This document shows positions 14,101-23,129 of a stretch of 64,000 bases of DNA, in pieces (within the stretch, counting starts at the first letter, position 1; every line of letters begins with the position of its first letter). Made by a program: the position numbers and the translations under genes. This stretch comes from Notamacropus eugenii (taxonomy: Eukaryota; Chordata; Mammalia; Diprotodontia; Macropodidae). The notes below the pieces were generated by a model. The model saw only the letters and a program-made list of their open reading frames with translations, was not told where the DNA came from and did not search any database. The DNA is taken from positions 9,244,001-9,308,000 of the forward strand of contig NC_092872.1 in the NCBI RefSeq assembly GCF_028372415.1. Direction: 5' to 3'.

Positions 14101-15045
14101 ACCATTGCTTATATTATGCAGAGTTTTACACACTTACCACTTTGATCCTTAACACGAACCTAAACAAAGTGTGTGTAACAAAAGTATTACTCTCAGTTTA
14201 AAAATGAGAGGAAATGGCTAATGTGGAAATATGCTTTGCATGACTTCATATGTGGAGCAGCCATCATATTTCTTACTTTCTCAATGTGGGAGGGAGGATG
14301 GAGGAAAGGAGAAAATTTGGAACTGAAAACAGTTTTAAAAAATTAACAATAACTAAATGTTTACAAATGTAATTAGGAAATGTTGAACAAAATCAACAAA
14401 AATACAATACAATAGATAAAGGAGAAGAAAATGAGCTGTAACTTGCTCAAGGATGCACAGCTAAATGACAGAGTTGGGACTCCAATATAGGCTTTATGAC
14501 TAGCACATGCAGCTGGTCCAGGAATCCTGAAGGCAAAATGTATCCAAGCCATGCTTACTGAGGACTCCTGTTTTTCAGTTAGTTGCATCTGCTGACAAAG
14601 TCGTTCTGCACTACAGCCTAACTCTGCCATGAATGATTCTGCTTCTCACCTTCTGTCCCACTCCATTAAGGTGTCTCTGGAAGTTCTCCACCATGGCCAC
14701 AGCCTCCTCTCCACTTTCTGGACGATGCAGCTGCACCCAGGTGCGCAGCTCCCCAGGCAGGATGGTGATGAACTGCTCCAACACCAGCAGCTCCAGAATC
14801 TGCATCTTTGAGTTCATGTCTGGCCTCAACCACCGTTCACAAAGGTCACGCAGTTGGCTCAGGGCCTCCTGTGGCCCAGAGGTGTCATGGTAACACAGCT
14901 GCCGAAAGTGCTGACGAAACACTTCGCAGCTGATCTGGCTGTCCTGTTGGAGGCTTGATCCTGGTCCTTGGGATTTGTCCCTCTTCTTCTGGACACCCAA
15001 GAGCTTAGGGGCCAGACACCTGGCTTTCCTCACCTCTGCAGTCAT
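3511..15045 (-). CDS. ZKSCAN7: ZKSCAN7 orthologue, SCAN-KRAB-C2H2 zinc-finger protein (4 coding exons)
   Basis: Joined coding exons 15045-14650, 9914-9791, 8796-8689 and 4382-3511 give 499 codons in one open frame, with phases 0, 1 and 1 at the three junctions and GT-AG sites at each. Order of domains: SCAN (about residues 40-128), KRAB A (133-173), KRAB B (174-209), an acidic/serine-rich spacer, and six C2H2 fingers (324-486). From memory, human ZKSCAN7 shares the SCAN exon, the spacer motif 'KGQKSY' before finger 1 ('RGQKSY' here), and the last five fingers almost residue for residue (for example '[10 protein letters not shown]', 'FSYSSSL', 'FSQRSTFN'). Expected role: nuclear DNA-binding regulator, with SCAN mediating dimerisation. 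The human protein is about 754 residues with about 13 fingers, so this one is shorter through loss or non-expansion of inner fingers. A linker exon between SCAN and KRAB was not found. The upstream non-coding exon is in the CpG island near 18.7 kb. Confidence 0.88.
4935..5090 (-). repeat. MIR SINE
   Basis: Contains 'gagaggttaagagactcac' and 'aaggtgacacagcc', the reverse complement of the MIR core. It lies in the intron before the finger exon. Confidence 0.65.
5640..6070 (+). mobile_element. Diverged L1 fragment
   Basis: Sequence such as 'gaatggctgagcaaattgag', then 'gaagtgatgaccattgaaga' and 'agtgagcaggag', resembles the ORF2-end/3' region of the marsupial L1 copies at 42.0 and 57.6 kb. Heavily mutated. 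Confidence 0.5.
6070..7500. other. Intronic sequence with old repeat debris
   Basis: ZKSCAN7 intron. About 6360-6610 resembles the CR1/L3-type 3' segment seen at 20.2 kb ('ggaagtaaggaaattcc', 'gtgttcaaagagaggct'). About 6640-6760 and 7190-7330 carry reversed MIR-like cores ('gaaaagcctgtgaggcct', 'gaaagctgaggctcag'). No gene seen. Confidence 0.45.
7500..7780 (+). mobile_element. L1 fragment
   Basis: Motifs 'ctatttgtaatagtaaaaac' and 'ggttgaataagctatggt' correspond to the 'tttatagcagc...aattggaaa...gaatggctga' stretch of the L1 copy at 58.4 kb. Confidence 0.5.
8047..8188 (+). repeat. GA/GGAA microsatellite
   Basis: About 140 bases of purine-only sequence. Imperfect (GGGA)n and (GGAA)n are followed by an uninterrupted (GA)n run to about 8187. 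It is in a ZKSCAN7 intron. Open frames of up to 124 residues across it are low-complexity artefacts. Confidence 0.95.
8385..8525 (+). repeat. tRNA-derived SINE fragment
   Basis: The core 'gaggcagcaatgcactgtgg' followed by 'gacacctactgactgagtgg' is a decayed match to the SINE head seen in the fuller copies at 22.3 and 39.8 kb. Confidence 0.45.
8689..8796 (-). CDS. ZKSCAN7: ZKSCAN7 KRAB B exon
   Basis: 108 bases, phase 1 in and out, acceptor 'CACAAGCAG', donor 'CAG|GTAAGGG'. It reads [18 protein letters not shown], a good KRAB B box (F-SKP-IS-E-EPW), followed by an 18-residue acidic/basic tail. KRAB B boxes support repression by KRAB A but do not bind TRIM28 alone. The acceptor could shift three bases upstream (CAAG|CAG), which would add one residue. 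Confidence 0.9.
9190..9628 (+). mobile_element. L1 3' end
   Basis: Contains 'gagtgaaataagcaggacca', 'ccacatccagagaaagaact' and a 3' end 'gggaggggga...aaaatttaaaactt' with an A-rich tail. The same family occurs in reverse at 62.3 kb, where the complementary 'ttctttctctggatgtggaa' is seen. Confidence 0.85.
9791..9914 (-). CDS. ZKSCAN7: ZKSCAN7 KRAB A exon (variant box)
   Basis: 124 bases, phase 0 in and phase 1 out, acceptor 'TTCTTTCAG', donor 'G|GTAATAA'. It encodes a 41-residue KRAB A box with the key 'LEDVSVD', 'EW' and 'LMLENY' elements. The usual exon is 127 bases. Here one codon is missing ahead of the 'LY' pair, and that pair reads FF ('[13 protein letters not shown]'). Human ZKSCAN7, as I recall it, also has a degenerate A box, but altered at different positions. 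'SVD-T-KK-WKS' is shared with human and supports orthology. TRIM28 binding is uncertain. Confidence 0.9.
10030..11555. other. ZKSCAN7 intron, no feature recognised
   Basis: Searched on the minus strand for a linker exon joining SCAN to KRAB, with phases as in ZNF445. No convincing candidate with splice sites was found. Several overlapping open frames at 11.0-11.56 kb on both strands show no domain. Confidence 0.35.
11560..11765 (-). repeat. MIR SINE
   Basis: Reverse MIR core: 'gttaagtgacttgctaagag', 'tcacataacttgg' and 'tgaactcaggtcttcctgg'. Confidence 0.75.
11790..13340 (-). mobile_element. CR1/L3-type LINE, reverse-transcriptase region
   Basis: On the minus strand the stretch about 13250-12850 reads as a decayed CR1-clade reverse transcriptase, with degenerate forms of the 'NYRPVSLTS' and 'QHGF' motifs. 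On the plus strand, 'gtcaagctcactgacctaga' and 'gccatgctagctagctctct' match the antisense of old mammalian L3/CR1 copies as I remember them. The left part ('gtatccaagtcattaatt') continues the same element. Many stops and indels make it an ancient copy. Confidence 0.65.
13340..14190. other. ZKSCAN7 intron, MIR-like debris
   Basis: Short reversed MIR-like stretches ('attaaaactgaggctcaaat', and 'cacagctcagaaac' near 13.8 kb) lie in otherwise unassigned sequence. Confidence 0.3.
14190..14350 (+). mobile_element. L1 3' end
   Basis: 'gtgggagggaggatggagga' and 'aggagaaaatttggaactga' with an A-rich tail, the standard 3' end of the L1 family in this window. Confidence 0.75.
14650..15045 (-). CDS. ZKSCAN7: ZKSCAN7 first coding exon, SCAN domain
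   Basis: ATG at 15045; donor AAG|GTGAGAAGC after 132 codons, phase 0. The SCAN domain spans about residues 40-128 and holds the family signature: '[20 protein letters not shown]', '[13 protein letters not shown]', '[10 protein letters not shown]', '[13 protein letters not shown]' and 'GEEAVAMVE'. SCAN folds into a helical dimer used for homo- or heterodimerisation with other SCAN proteins. The N-terminal tail starts 'MTAEVRKA', comparable to human 'MTTAGRGN'. GTG at 15048 lies just upstream in the same frame, but ATG is preferred. Confidence 0.93.
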
Positions 15046-15289
15046 CACAGCCTCTCACCAGGACCTGGATGCAGCTGAAACTCAATCAGTCAAAGTCCCT
15101 GACTGTATTTCTGGTCTCAGAACTTTGGCTTGAGAATCTCAGGCCTGGGATGACTTCACCTATAGAGGTATCAGAAATCACTGTTAACATTCAGAAATGA
15201 CCAAGTGACAGAAAGTTCAGGTCCAGACTAACAAAATCACCTTCAGTGGAAGGAAAATAATATTTCCCATTAGATCATGGATTTAGAAC

Positions 15290-15475
15290 TGGAAGACATT
15301 TTACAACACTATTTCATCTAACTCCTTCATTTTACAAATGAGAAAACTGAGGTGCTGAGAGAGTATATGACCAGTCCTTATAATGGCAGGAAGGGTCTGA
15401 GACAGGATATGACCTCAGTCTCCTTGGCTCCAAGACCACTTAGTTCTCTATCCACTCAGCCATGCTGGCTCTCAT
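15290..15475 (-). repeat. MIR SINE
   Basis: Reverse MIR: 'gagaaaactgaggtgctgag' and 'tatgacctcagtctccttgg'. It is in ZKSCAN7 intron 1. Confidence 0.6.
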
Positions 15476-16029
15476 AATGCTCATTCCTTACAAAAGGACA
15501 GTCACACCATCTAGTCTCTGACAACGGGTAATCCACTTGCCCCACAAAAGCAAATCTTTCTTTCAACATTATTCAGTGTCTCAGCTATGTTCACTTTATT
15601 ATTATAGAACCATCTAACAGACTCTTGCACAATATACTATGGACTGGGTAGGGGAATTAATTAAGGGAGTTCAATTTGATAAGAGGGCAGGCATGTCCAC
15701 TGGTAACTTGTTAAGAGGACAGAGAACAATTCCTGATTGGGTTGACTCGCTCAGAGTTTGTGATGAGAGGAAAGAAGAGCTAGACACAGTATGACATGAA
15801 AACTACCTAAAACTGCAGAAAAGAGATTTCAAAGAGTTTAGAACCTAGGTAAAACTTCATGGACTAAAATTCTTCTCTAAAAGTCTTCTCAGAAGGGATA
15901 CACAATTCTTGCCAACACAAATCTGAGGGCATAAGAAGCAACTGAAAAAAAGAAAAAAGGAGGTACCTAAAGAGACTGATGTAGCTACACAGGTAACTCA
16001 CCAACCAACTCAGGTATTTGTTTATTTAT

Positions 16030-16205
16030 TTCTTAATTTTCCCCCCACTTAATAGCATTTTATTTTTTCCAATTTCATGTAAAGGCAGTTTCCAATACTC
16101 ATTTTTATAAGATTTTGAGTTCCAAATTCTTTTCTCTCTCTCCCCTCTCCCCTCCCTATTATCCAAACACAAACTATCATACCAGAAATCATGTTTCCCA
16201 TTTAC
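16030..16205 (-). mobile_element. L1 3' end
   Basis: T-rich stretch, then 'gagttccaaattcttttctc', the reverse complement of the L1 3' end 'gaatttggaactc'. Confidence 0.65.
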
Positions 16206-16214
16206 ATGGTGCTT

Positions 16215-16385
16215 AACAGGTCATAATATGTTTTTCTCACGGCTCTGTGAAGTAGATCCTCACTTTAAAAATGAGAAAACAGACTCAGAAAGGTTAAGTA
16301 GTGCTTATCCATGGCACAGCTAAGTATTAAAACCAGGACTCAAACCCAGTTCTTCTGACCCTGTCCTGTGCTGCTTCCATAACAA
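16215..16385 (-). repeat. MIR SINE
   Basis: 'gagaaaacagactcagaaag', 'aggttaagtagtgctt' and 'aaacccagttcttctgaccc' match a reversed MIR. Confidence 0.65.
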
Positions 16386-16499
16386 GAAGTTGCTGATCTA
16401 AACTGCTACACTTCTAAAAATAACGTGTAGTAGATATTCACCAATGGAAATTACACACCAAGGTTCTAGAAGTGGCTGTTCTTCACAGCCTACAGTTCC

Positions 16500-17440
16500 C
16501 TACTTCTTTGGCCTGGGAGATTCTCTGACCAATACATCCAAAACAAAAATCCGCTCCTCCTGCTCTTGACTTCTCTGTTTCAATTACTGATATCTCTATC
16601 CTCCCAATCACTACAAACTTTAGACATCTTCAGCTAATCACTCTCACCTCCCACATCCAATCAGTTAACAATTCCTCTTCAATGCTGTCAGTCTCATCAT
16701 TCTCCCCAAAAGTCTAAGCTGTTCTGATTAATTTGAACCCCTGCTCCAAAACCTTCCATGACTCCATACTATCTGCAATATAAAAAATCAAATTCCTCAT
16801 CTGGTTTAGCCAAGGCCCTTCATAATTTGACACTAACCTGAGAAGTGCATTCCCATCTCCCTGACTTTGCTCAAAGGCTTGTCTTCTTGAAATGTTCTTC
16901 ACCATCCCAACTCTCTTCCCCAGGTACCACCCTGACCCTTCATCTCAGAGCCTAAGCACTCTGGCTGTACCATCTGCCATGAAGTGCACAGGGACACTGG
17001 CCATCCTCCAGGTGCTGTTTTCTCAAGGTAGGATGTGAGCTCCTGGAGTAAGGACTGTCTTAGTTTTCATTGTCTATTTCTAGTGCTTAGCACAGAATAC
17101 GAGTTCACTAAATGCTTTGCCTTCCGTTCCATTCCCAGGCCACCACAACCCAAGTCCACTACATTCTTCAAATGGAAGCTCAAATGCTACCTCTTTGCTC
17201 AGGGTTTCCCAGTTCGCTCCAGTTCAGAAATTATCTTGACACTTTTAGATTCTCACTATACCTTGCAGTCTCCTGTACTTACTACATTCTGGCCTTTTAC
17301 TTGTATTTGGGTACAAATTTCAGTTCTTTGAAGCAGAGGCCTGTCCTCTCCTCTCCCTCTTTTTGTCTCAGCCTGCCAGTTACTTGCATGTGGTAGGGAC
17401 TCGACAAACATCTACTGAACTGAGCTCCCTTAGGTAGTCT
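16500..17440 (+). mobile_element. L2/L3-type LINE 3' region
   Basis: Pyrimidine-rich segments, with 'ggcccttcataatttgacac' and 'tgtgagctcctggagtaagg' near 17.03 kb and 'tgcatgtggtagggactcga' at the end, follow the 3' pattern of L2/L3 ('ctccttgagggcaggga... tagtaggcgctcaataaat'). The 98- and 94-residue open frames inside it are repeat-derived. Confidence 0.6.
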
Positions 17441-17984
17441 GAAATGTTTGGGGATCCAACACCACCCAGTACTATGGATTCAAAACCCAATTTATCTTCC
17501 CAGTTCCATCTTTGTAGAAAATGCCATACGTCTGATGCATTCACTTGTCTTTAGCTTCTTGTTTTTAATTATTTAAACACTTCTTTAGCTAGGACCCTGC
17601 CACAGAGGCTTATGAAACGACCCCTTCTAGCGCAGACTTCATAAAATGCTTCAAGTCTCTCCCCACTCCACTCAGCTGTCCAGGACATCTTCCCAAAGTG
17701 CAGGGAGGCTGCAGGCAGCAGTGACTCAGAGACCAGTCAAGAGCAGGAGGCCGACCTGACCACGTCACCCTCCAGGATCCCACCCAGACCCCTCTGCTGG
17801 GCTGCCGCTCACCTGCCCCTGCTACCTGTCCTGGCCTCTACCTGCTCCCAGGGCTCTGTCTTCAGTGACACTGGGCTCCTCACTTTCTTTCCACAATAAA
17901 CTCACCCCTGACGTATCTTAGCCTTCCCTTTGGGGGCAACTTGGAGTTCTGAACGCTCCCTCCCCCACCGAGAAACTCCAGGCA

Positions 17985-18200
17985 TTTCGTGGCTCCTCCC
18001 CTAGTCTGGAATGTTCTTCCTGCTGGCTCCCTGTCTTGGGGAAGCCTTTCCCACCTCCTCCAGTCTAGCCAGTGCCCGTCCTGCTTGTGTCCCTCCCCTC
18101 ACACTGAGCTCCTCCAAGGCAGCGGGGTTTGCCTCTCTTTGCACCCCAGGGCGTGCACACAGTGGGCGCCTAATACATGCTTGCTGACTGCCTGCTGGAA
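17985..18200 (+). mobile_element. L3/CR1 LINE 3' end
   Basis: 'gtctggaatgttcttcctgc', 'gagctcctccaaggcagcgg' and 'gtgggcgcctaatacatgct' form a recognisable L3/CR1 terminal segment, also present at 38.1-38.45 kb. Confidence 0.65.
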
Positions 18201-18637
18201 AGCCACTTTGGCCAGGAACTCTAAGCGCTGACGTCATGTCATATCGCCTTCAAGGTTCACAAACACATTACGGAGATTTCCTCGGATGCGCACAAAGGGC
18301 CGGGGGCGCGGGGCTGGGGGAGGCCGCTTTCGGGGGTCCCGAGGCCGGGGAGGGGGGTCGGCCCAAGCCCGCCTCCGCCCAAGGTCCTGGAGGAGGGAGG
18401 CGGGGTGGGGGCGGGGCTGGAGCTAGAGTGGCTCCTCCCAGCAGCCCCTGCGGTGGCCCCTCCCCACCACACTGTAGGCGGCGGAGGAGGGGGGCTGAAG
18501 GAGGAGGGGGAAGGGAGGGCACGGAGGGAGTGGTTGGACGCGACCCCTGAAGGCCAGGATGGAAGCCGCCCAGGCCGCGGACTCCTCGCTGCAGCCTGTC
18601 CCCTTCCCTCGGACCCGGGCCCCGGGCCCACACTTAC

Positions 18638-18725
18638 AAAGAACAGCGATTGAGCCACCTCCAGGGTCCCGACGGGGAGGGAGAGGAAAGGGCAGGGCAC
18701 AGGACCGAAGACCTCCGCCATTCAC
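18638..18725 (-). other. ZKSCAN7: ZKSCAN7 predicted non-coding exon 1 (3' boundary)
   Basis: The minus strand has a strong donor, TTCTTT|GTAAGTG, with the exon ending at 18638. The 5' limit is not defined by sequence; I give only the part down from the upstream ATG at 18721. That ATG opens 28 codons ('MAEVFGPVPCPF...') to the donor. Whichever of the three plausible acceptors upstream of the SCAN exon is used, this frame stops before or at the main start codon, so it would be an upstream ORF. Confidence 0.5.
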
Positions 18726-18750
18726 GGAAGGATAAAAAGAACAATGGCTG

Positions 18751-18760
18751 ACCGGAAGTG
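18751..18760 (+). promoter_or_regulatory. ETS-family binding motif
   Basis: ACCGGAAGTG, a full ETS/GABPA-type consensus, 30 bases upstream of the minus-strand ATG at 18721 and within the CpG island. Such sites often mark TATA-less start sites. Confidence 0.5.
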
Positions 18761-19239
18761 GGTGCGGCCGTCGCCTGGCTCTAGGCCAGCTTCCGGCGGC
18801 GCTCTAGGAGCCTGGAGGTCTGCGCGTCTCGTTGGTGTTCTGGCTGGGAAAGGGGACGGAGGCGTGCCAGCAGCGGCCGCAGGGTCAGAGGAGCCCCTGT
18901 GCCTTTCTGGGCCGCGGCGCTCTCCCCGGAGCCTGAGTTTCCTCGTCTTTGACGGACGAGGGGGTGGGACCGGGCCTTCCCCCAGATTTTTCAAGCAGCC
19001 GGCATCCTATTTAGCGTCAGCAAGCTGGCAGCCAAGGCTGTGCCCCGCGATCGGGGAGGCAGGACTGCGCCAAGGCGTTCCCACTCTGGGGAAGCTGGAG
19101 TTAGGACCTGAAGTGCCTTTGCCGGGATGGGGGCACAAGGCTGCCAGCGGGTGTTGGCATACAAGTGTCTGTGGAGCAGTCTCGGTCTCAGAGCCCTAGG
19201 ACAAACAGGTGGTTGCTCCACCTCAGGCTGCCTTCTGCA

Positions 19240-19405
19240 GCTTATCCGAACGGGGCTGGTTAATTTTTTGGTGTCCTAGACCCCTCTGGCAGCCTGAGGG
19301 CACTCGGGACCCTTTGCCTGAGCCATGTTTTAAAATGTGTAAAATTAAATACATGGAATTGAAAAAGAAGGCTGTTACGTTGAACTGTAGCTGTCAAAGT
19401 GTGTA
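19240..19405 (+). mobile_element. Non-autonomous hAT-like element, degraded
   Basis: 'ttggtgtcctagacccctct' followed by 'ggcagcctgag' and an A-rich 'gtgtaaaattaaatacatgg' matches the repeat at 41.0 and 49.16 kb ('tgtgtcatggacccctttgg', 'cagtctgg'). Family assignment is tentative. Confidence 0.45.
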
Positions 19406-20160
19406 AAAAGAAAACACGCCAATTCACAGTCTGGAGATTAAGAACCTTGTCTTATTAGCGTGTTACCATGACAAACGAAAGCCTAGGGTAGAGTTATCCT
19501 TCCACAGGCTGGCACTGCATTTTCCCCAAAGTGATGACATCAGATGGTAGTTATCTTCTCCCTCCCCTGGCTGACTATCTGCACCGTCTTTTAGAACCTT
19601 GAATGATTGATCGTAGCAAAATGCTGCGTCAGCAGCTTGTAATGTTCTGCCACTGATCTGAAAGGATCAGGGTCCTGACACATATCCTTTGTGGTAGCCT
19701 TAAGCCTCTTCACTAAAGAGATACCTCTCTTTAGAATCTAAACATTCGGCAAAATGCAAGGTGTATATAACAGGTGCCTATTGTGTGCTTATCAAGAAAC
19801 TGTGGCAGTATGAAGAAAGGTAACCATACACAATCACTGATGGGCACAGCGTGGCTAAAGTCCTTGCCCTGTTTGTCTAAAGAGGCTCCCAGCCCTGTAT
19901 CCATGCATGCACAGGCCAGGTTCAGTACCAGCCTCTAAAGAGAGAAGGAATCAGCCTCTTTTTGGAGCTCTCTTGCCCTTTACATTTCCACCCCAGAGCC
20001 CTTTAGTAAATCACTTAAAATTAGCTTTGGCTGATGCCCAAGGTCCCCCCAAAAGGGAGTAAAAAGGTTCTCAGCATACGGTATAAATCAGATATAGGAC
20101 AGTTTGTTTCCTCCACACAAAAGAAATGTTTGAGACAAAGACTCATATAGTAATTTAACA
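19405..20160. other. Intergenic, nothing recognised
   Basis: Between the ZKSCAN7 CpG island and the next repeat. No domain-bearing frame and no clear repeat family. Confidence 0.3.
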
Positions 20161-20665
20161 GCCCTCATCAAACTTCATCTGAGTACTGTGTTCAGTCATG
20201 GGTGCCATGATTTAAGACTGCTGATAAGTTGGAAATGGTCCAGAGGAGGGGGTATCAGGATTGTGAAGGGTCTTGAGTCTGTTATATGAAGATTGGTTGA
20301 AGGAACTAGCATGGAGAAAAGACATGACTCAGAGGGAACATGGTAGTTGTCTTCAAGTATTTGAAGGGCTGTCCTATGGAGAAGGAACTAGCTCTAGAGG
20401 GCAGAACTAGAAGCAATGGGTAGAAGGTGCAAAGAAGTAAATTTAGGTTTGATGTCAAGAAAAACTTAATCCCAGTTAGAGCTGTCCAAAAGTGCAATGA
20501 GCTGTGGGTAAAAGTTCTGGATTCTGTCTGCCTCCTCTTGGAAGGAAGACTTAAAGCAAAGGCTAAAAGCACTACTTGTTGGGTATATTATAACAGAAGT
20601 TCCTTTTGTGTATGGGTTGGACCAGATGAAGTCCTTTATAACTCTCAGATTCTATGATCACCACC
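20160..20665 (+). mobile_element. Old CR1/L3-type LINE 3' segment
   Basis: 'ttgaagggctgtcctatgga', 'gtcaagaaaaacttaatccc', 'agctgtccaaaagtgcaatg' and 'tgggttggaccagatgaagt', ending 'ctcagattctatgatc', match an abundant old mammalian repeat end. Related pieces are at 6.4 and 36.4 kb. The 76-88-residue open frames here are repeat-derived. Confidence 0.6.
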
Positions 20666-20669
20666 ATTA

Positions 20670-21750
20670 TACTCTCCTAGGAGGGTGATGCTTAAAACAG
20701 AAAAATGTGAGGCATTTTGTTGAATAGGCATTACATAACACCCTTCACTCTGAAGTGTTTCCCTCAGCTAGGCTGGGACTTGGGCTCCTGCTGAGTCATC
20801 TTTCCTCCAGAATCATTGTATTAGTGATTAGTGAGTAGCTGGAAATCTACCTCCCAACCCCCAACACCCAGTGCAAATGGCACCAAAAGTGGCCCAGGAG
20901 CTCCATACCTCTTGCATTTACAAAGCTGTCTGCAAGATTGGAAGCAATCATCTCAGAATCACTTAAGCTTAAGATGGAAACATGAAGAAGAGGTACTTAG
21001 TTAGGGCTTTGCTATCTAGCCTTAAGCTCACCTAGGCCAGCATATGTTCTGTCTGTTATGATCAAGCATTACAAAAATTAGAGTTTGACAGTAGAGCCTA
21101 GGGTCATTCACTTTAAGGTTTACTGAATAGGCTTTAAAGTTCTTGGCTTAGTGGCAGGTCCTTTCTGATGCAACTTTGACACAACCTCTTGTGACCAAAG
21201 GGACACCTAAGTTCTTCTGTATCATCTCAAAGTGCCATGCCTTCCTACTGAGCCAGAAAATCTGTGACCCACTGAAGGGGTCTAGTTCCAAACATGGCTT
21301 GTGATGTGTAGTCTAGCCTGAACTACTGAAGTTGGATATTTTCCTTGATTATACCCATTGTTTAGTTGTTTTTGGTTGTTTTCCATTGTGACCCCATTTT
21401 GGTGTTTTTTTGTTTTGTTTTGTTTTTTTGCTAGCTGTGTAACCTTGGTCAGAGAGGTTGGGGATTGGACTCAGTTGTACTTTGTCCCTTTCTCTGGCCC
21501 CATCAGGACAGGATCCCAGATCTCTATAGACATTAGTCTACAATCCCCTTCTGTACTCTTTCCTCCACTATCTACCCCATACCTTGCGCTGACTCATTTT
21601 CTCTGACCACAAGTCTTGCTTATATGTATTTGCCTCCATGTATGTATGACTGAGGAATATTTTTGTCAGTTATTTTGCTACACTGTTTAATTAAATGTCT
21701 TCTGCTCTGAATTAACAAGTCCTTTCAATGGCTTAATAAAGGAAAATAAG
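20670..21750. other. Intergenic, little recognised
   Basis: Near 21.36 kb 'gttgttttccattgtgaccc' with 'cattttggtgtttttt' resembles a reversed SINE tail. Otherwise no gene or clear repeat is seen. Confidence 0.3.
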
Positions 21751-21754
21751 GGAA

Positions 21755-21968
21755 GTATAAGAGCAGCTAGGTGGCATGTTGAATCTGTTCAAATCCAACC
21801 TTTTACTAGTTGTGTGACCCAGGGCAAGTCACTTAACTTCAATTTCCCCATCTATAAAATGAAAAGAATACTATCACCAACCTCCCAGGGTTGTTATAAG
21901 GATCAAATGAGATAATATTTGTAAAGCACTTGGTGCTACATAAATATCAGCCATTATTAATATTATTA
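21755..21968 (+). repeat. SINE (MIR-like/marsupial tRNA-derived)
   Basis: 'gagcagctaggtggcatgtt' head, core 'gggcaagtcacttaacttca', then a MIR-type 3' part 'gggttgttataaggatcaaa' and 'tttgtaaagcacttggtgc'. Confidence 0.75.
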
Positions 21969-21999
21969 AAGCTGTACTAAGACTTTGGGGACACCCTGT

Positions 22000-22995
22000 T
22001 TTATCTGCATAGCTGAAAGAAGAATAATGAATATAATTTTAATATAATGACTAATAATTCATAATGGTGAATATAATGTGGTGAAAATAATAACAAATAT
22101 TATTTACAATCAAAAAAGATGAACATAATGATAGACATAAAATTATGAACATAATTACTATATTATTTGTAGCCAAAAGGATATGATGAATATAATCATA
22201 TTAATACTTAAATCAGATATACTATAATGAAGAAATAGGATGATTCATAATGAATATAAGATAATGGTTAACATAATAATGAATATATTCCTTATATATA
22301 ATTGATTAATAATGATTGAATGCAGAGGCTAAGTGGCACAGTGGCTAGAGCACTTGGAGTCTAGAAGACTCATCTCCCTGAGTTTAAATCTGGCCTCAAA
22401 CACTTGCTAGTTGTGACACCCGACAAAGCACTTAATCCTGTTTGCCTTGGTTTTCTCATCTGTAAAATAAACTGGAAAAGGAAATAGCAAATCAGTTCAG
22501 TGTCTTCGCCAAGAAAATCCAAAATGGGGTCAGGAAGAGTCAAAACACAACTGAAAACAACTTAAAAATGACAATAATAATTGAATATAATGAATGGATG
22601 AAGAGAATTTATAATGATGAATAGAAAAGTGCTGAAAATGATAATGAATATATTATTTGTGACTTTAACAAATGACAAATAATTGAACCTAATGAATGGA
22701 TTTAATTAATAATGCTGAGTATAAAATGATAACAATAATGAACATTATAGCTAAGAGAAAAATGATGGACATAATTGAACATGATATAATGAATTCATGA
22801 ATATAAAATGGTGAAATAATGAATGTATTATTTATAGCTGAAAGAAAAATGAATAGAACGAAATATAATAAATGTAATAATGAATATAAATGATGAAAAG
22901 AATAATGAATATATCTATAGGTGACGGACGTGATTAAATACAAGGATACAGTCACTCATAAGGATGAATACTGACATGATGAAGATAAGGATTCT
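22000..22995. repeat. Degenerate AT-rich tandem array, split by a SINE
   Basis: Repeated variants of 'taatgaatataat' and 'gatgaatataa' fill 22005-22320 and 22562-22990. The unit is about 12-15 bases and too diverged for an exact count. A SINE at 22325-22560 interrupts it, so the array predates that insertion. G+C is very low. Confidence 0.75.
22325..22560 (+). repeat. tRNA-derived marsupial SINE, near full length
   Basis: Head 'gctaagtggcacagtggcta', box-B-like 'gagtttaaatctggcctc', then 'gcacttaatcctgtttgcct' and tail 'ggaaatagcaaatcagttca' to 'ggggtcaggaagagtcaaaa'. Flanked on both sides by the AT-rich array. Confidence 0.85.
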
Positions 22996-23129
22996 ATTTA
23001 CAGCTTAAAGACAGCCACTGAATAGGACAGATAAAATACTTCACAAAGGTGAATATAAAAGTGACTTATTTCTAGCAGAACGAAAAACCACGACCAGAAC
23101 AACGCATCAGGCGTTATAGGAAACTGAAC

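Larger units (their letters stand above)
18260..19090. promoter_or_regulatory. CpG island, ZKSCAN7 promoter
   Basis: An abrupt rise in G+C and CpG inside an AT-rich, CpG-poor window. It holds several GGGGCGGGG-type boxes and an ETS-type site ACCGGAAGTG at 18751-18760, with a second TTCCGG at 18791-18796. The predicted ZKSCAN7 first exon lies inside. Divergent transcription toward the plus strand is possible but not shown. Confidence 0.85.

Noticed and set aside
14629-14893. Plus-strand open frames opposite the SCAN exon
   Set aside because: Antisense shadows of the real minus-strand SCAN coding sequence. The same holds for 47659-47997 and 29582-29830.
18236-19199. Several long frames on both strands over the ZKSCAN7 CpG island
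   Set aside because: GC-rich promoter sequence with few stops; only the short upstream ORF at 18721 is kept as a possibility.
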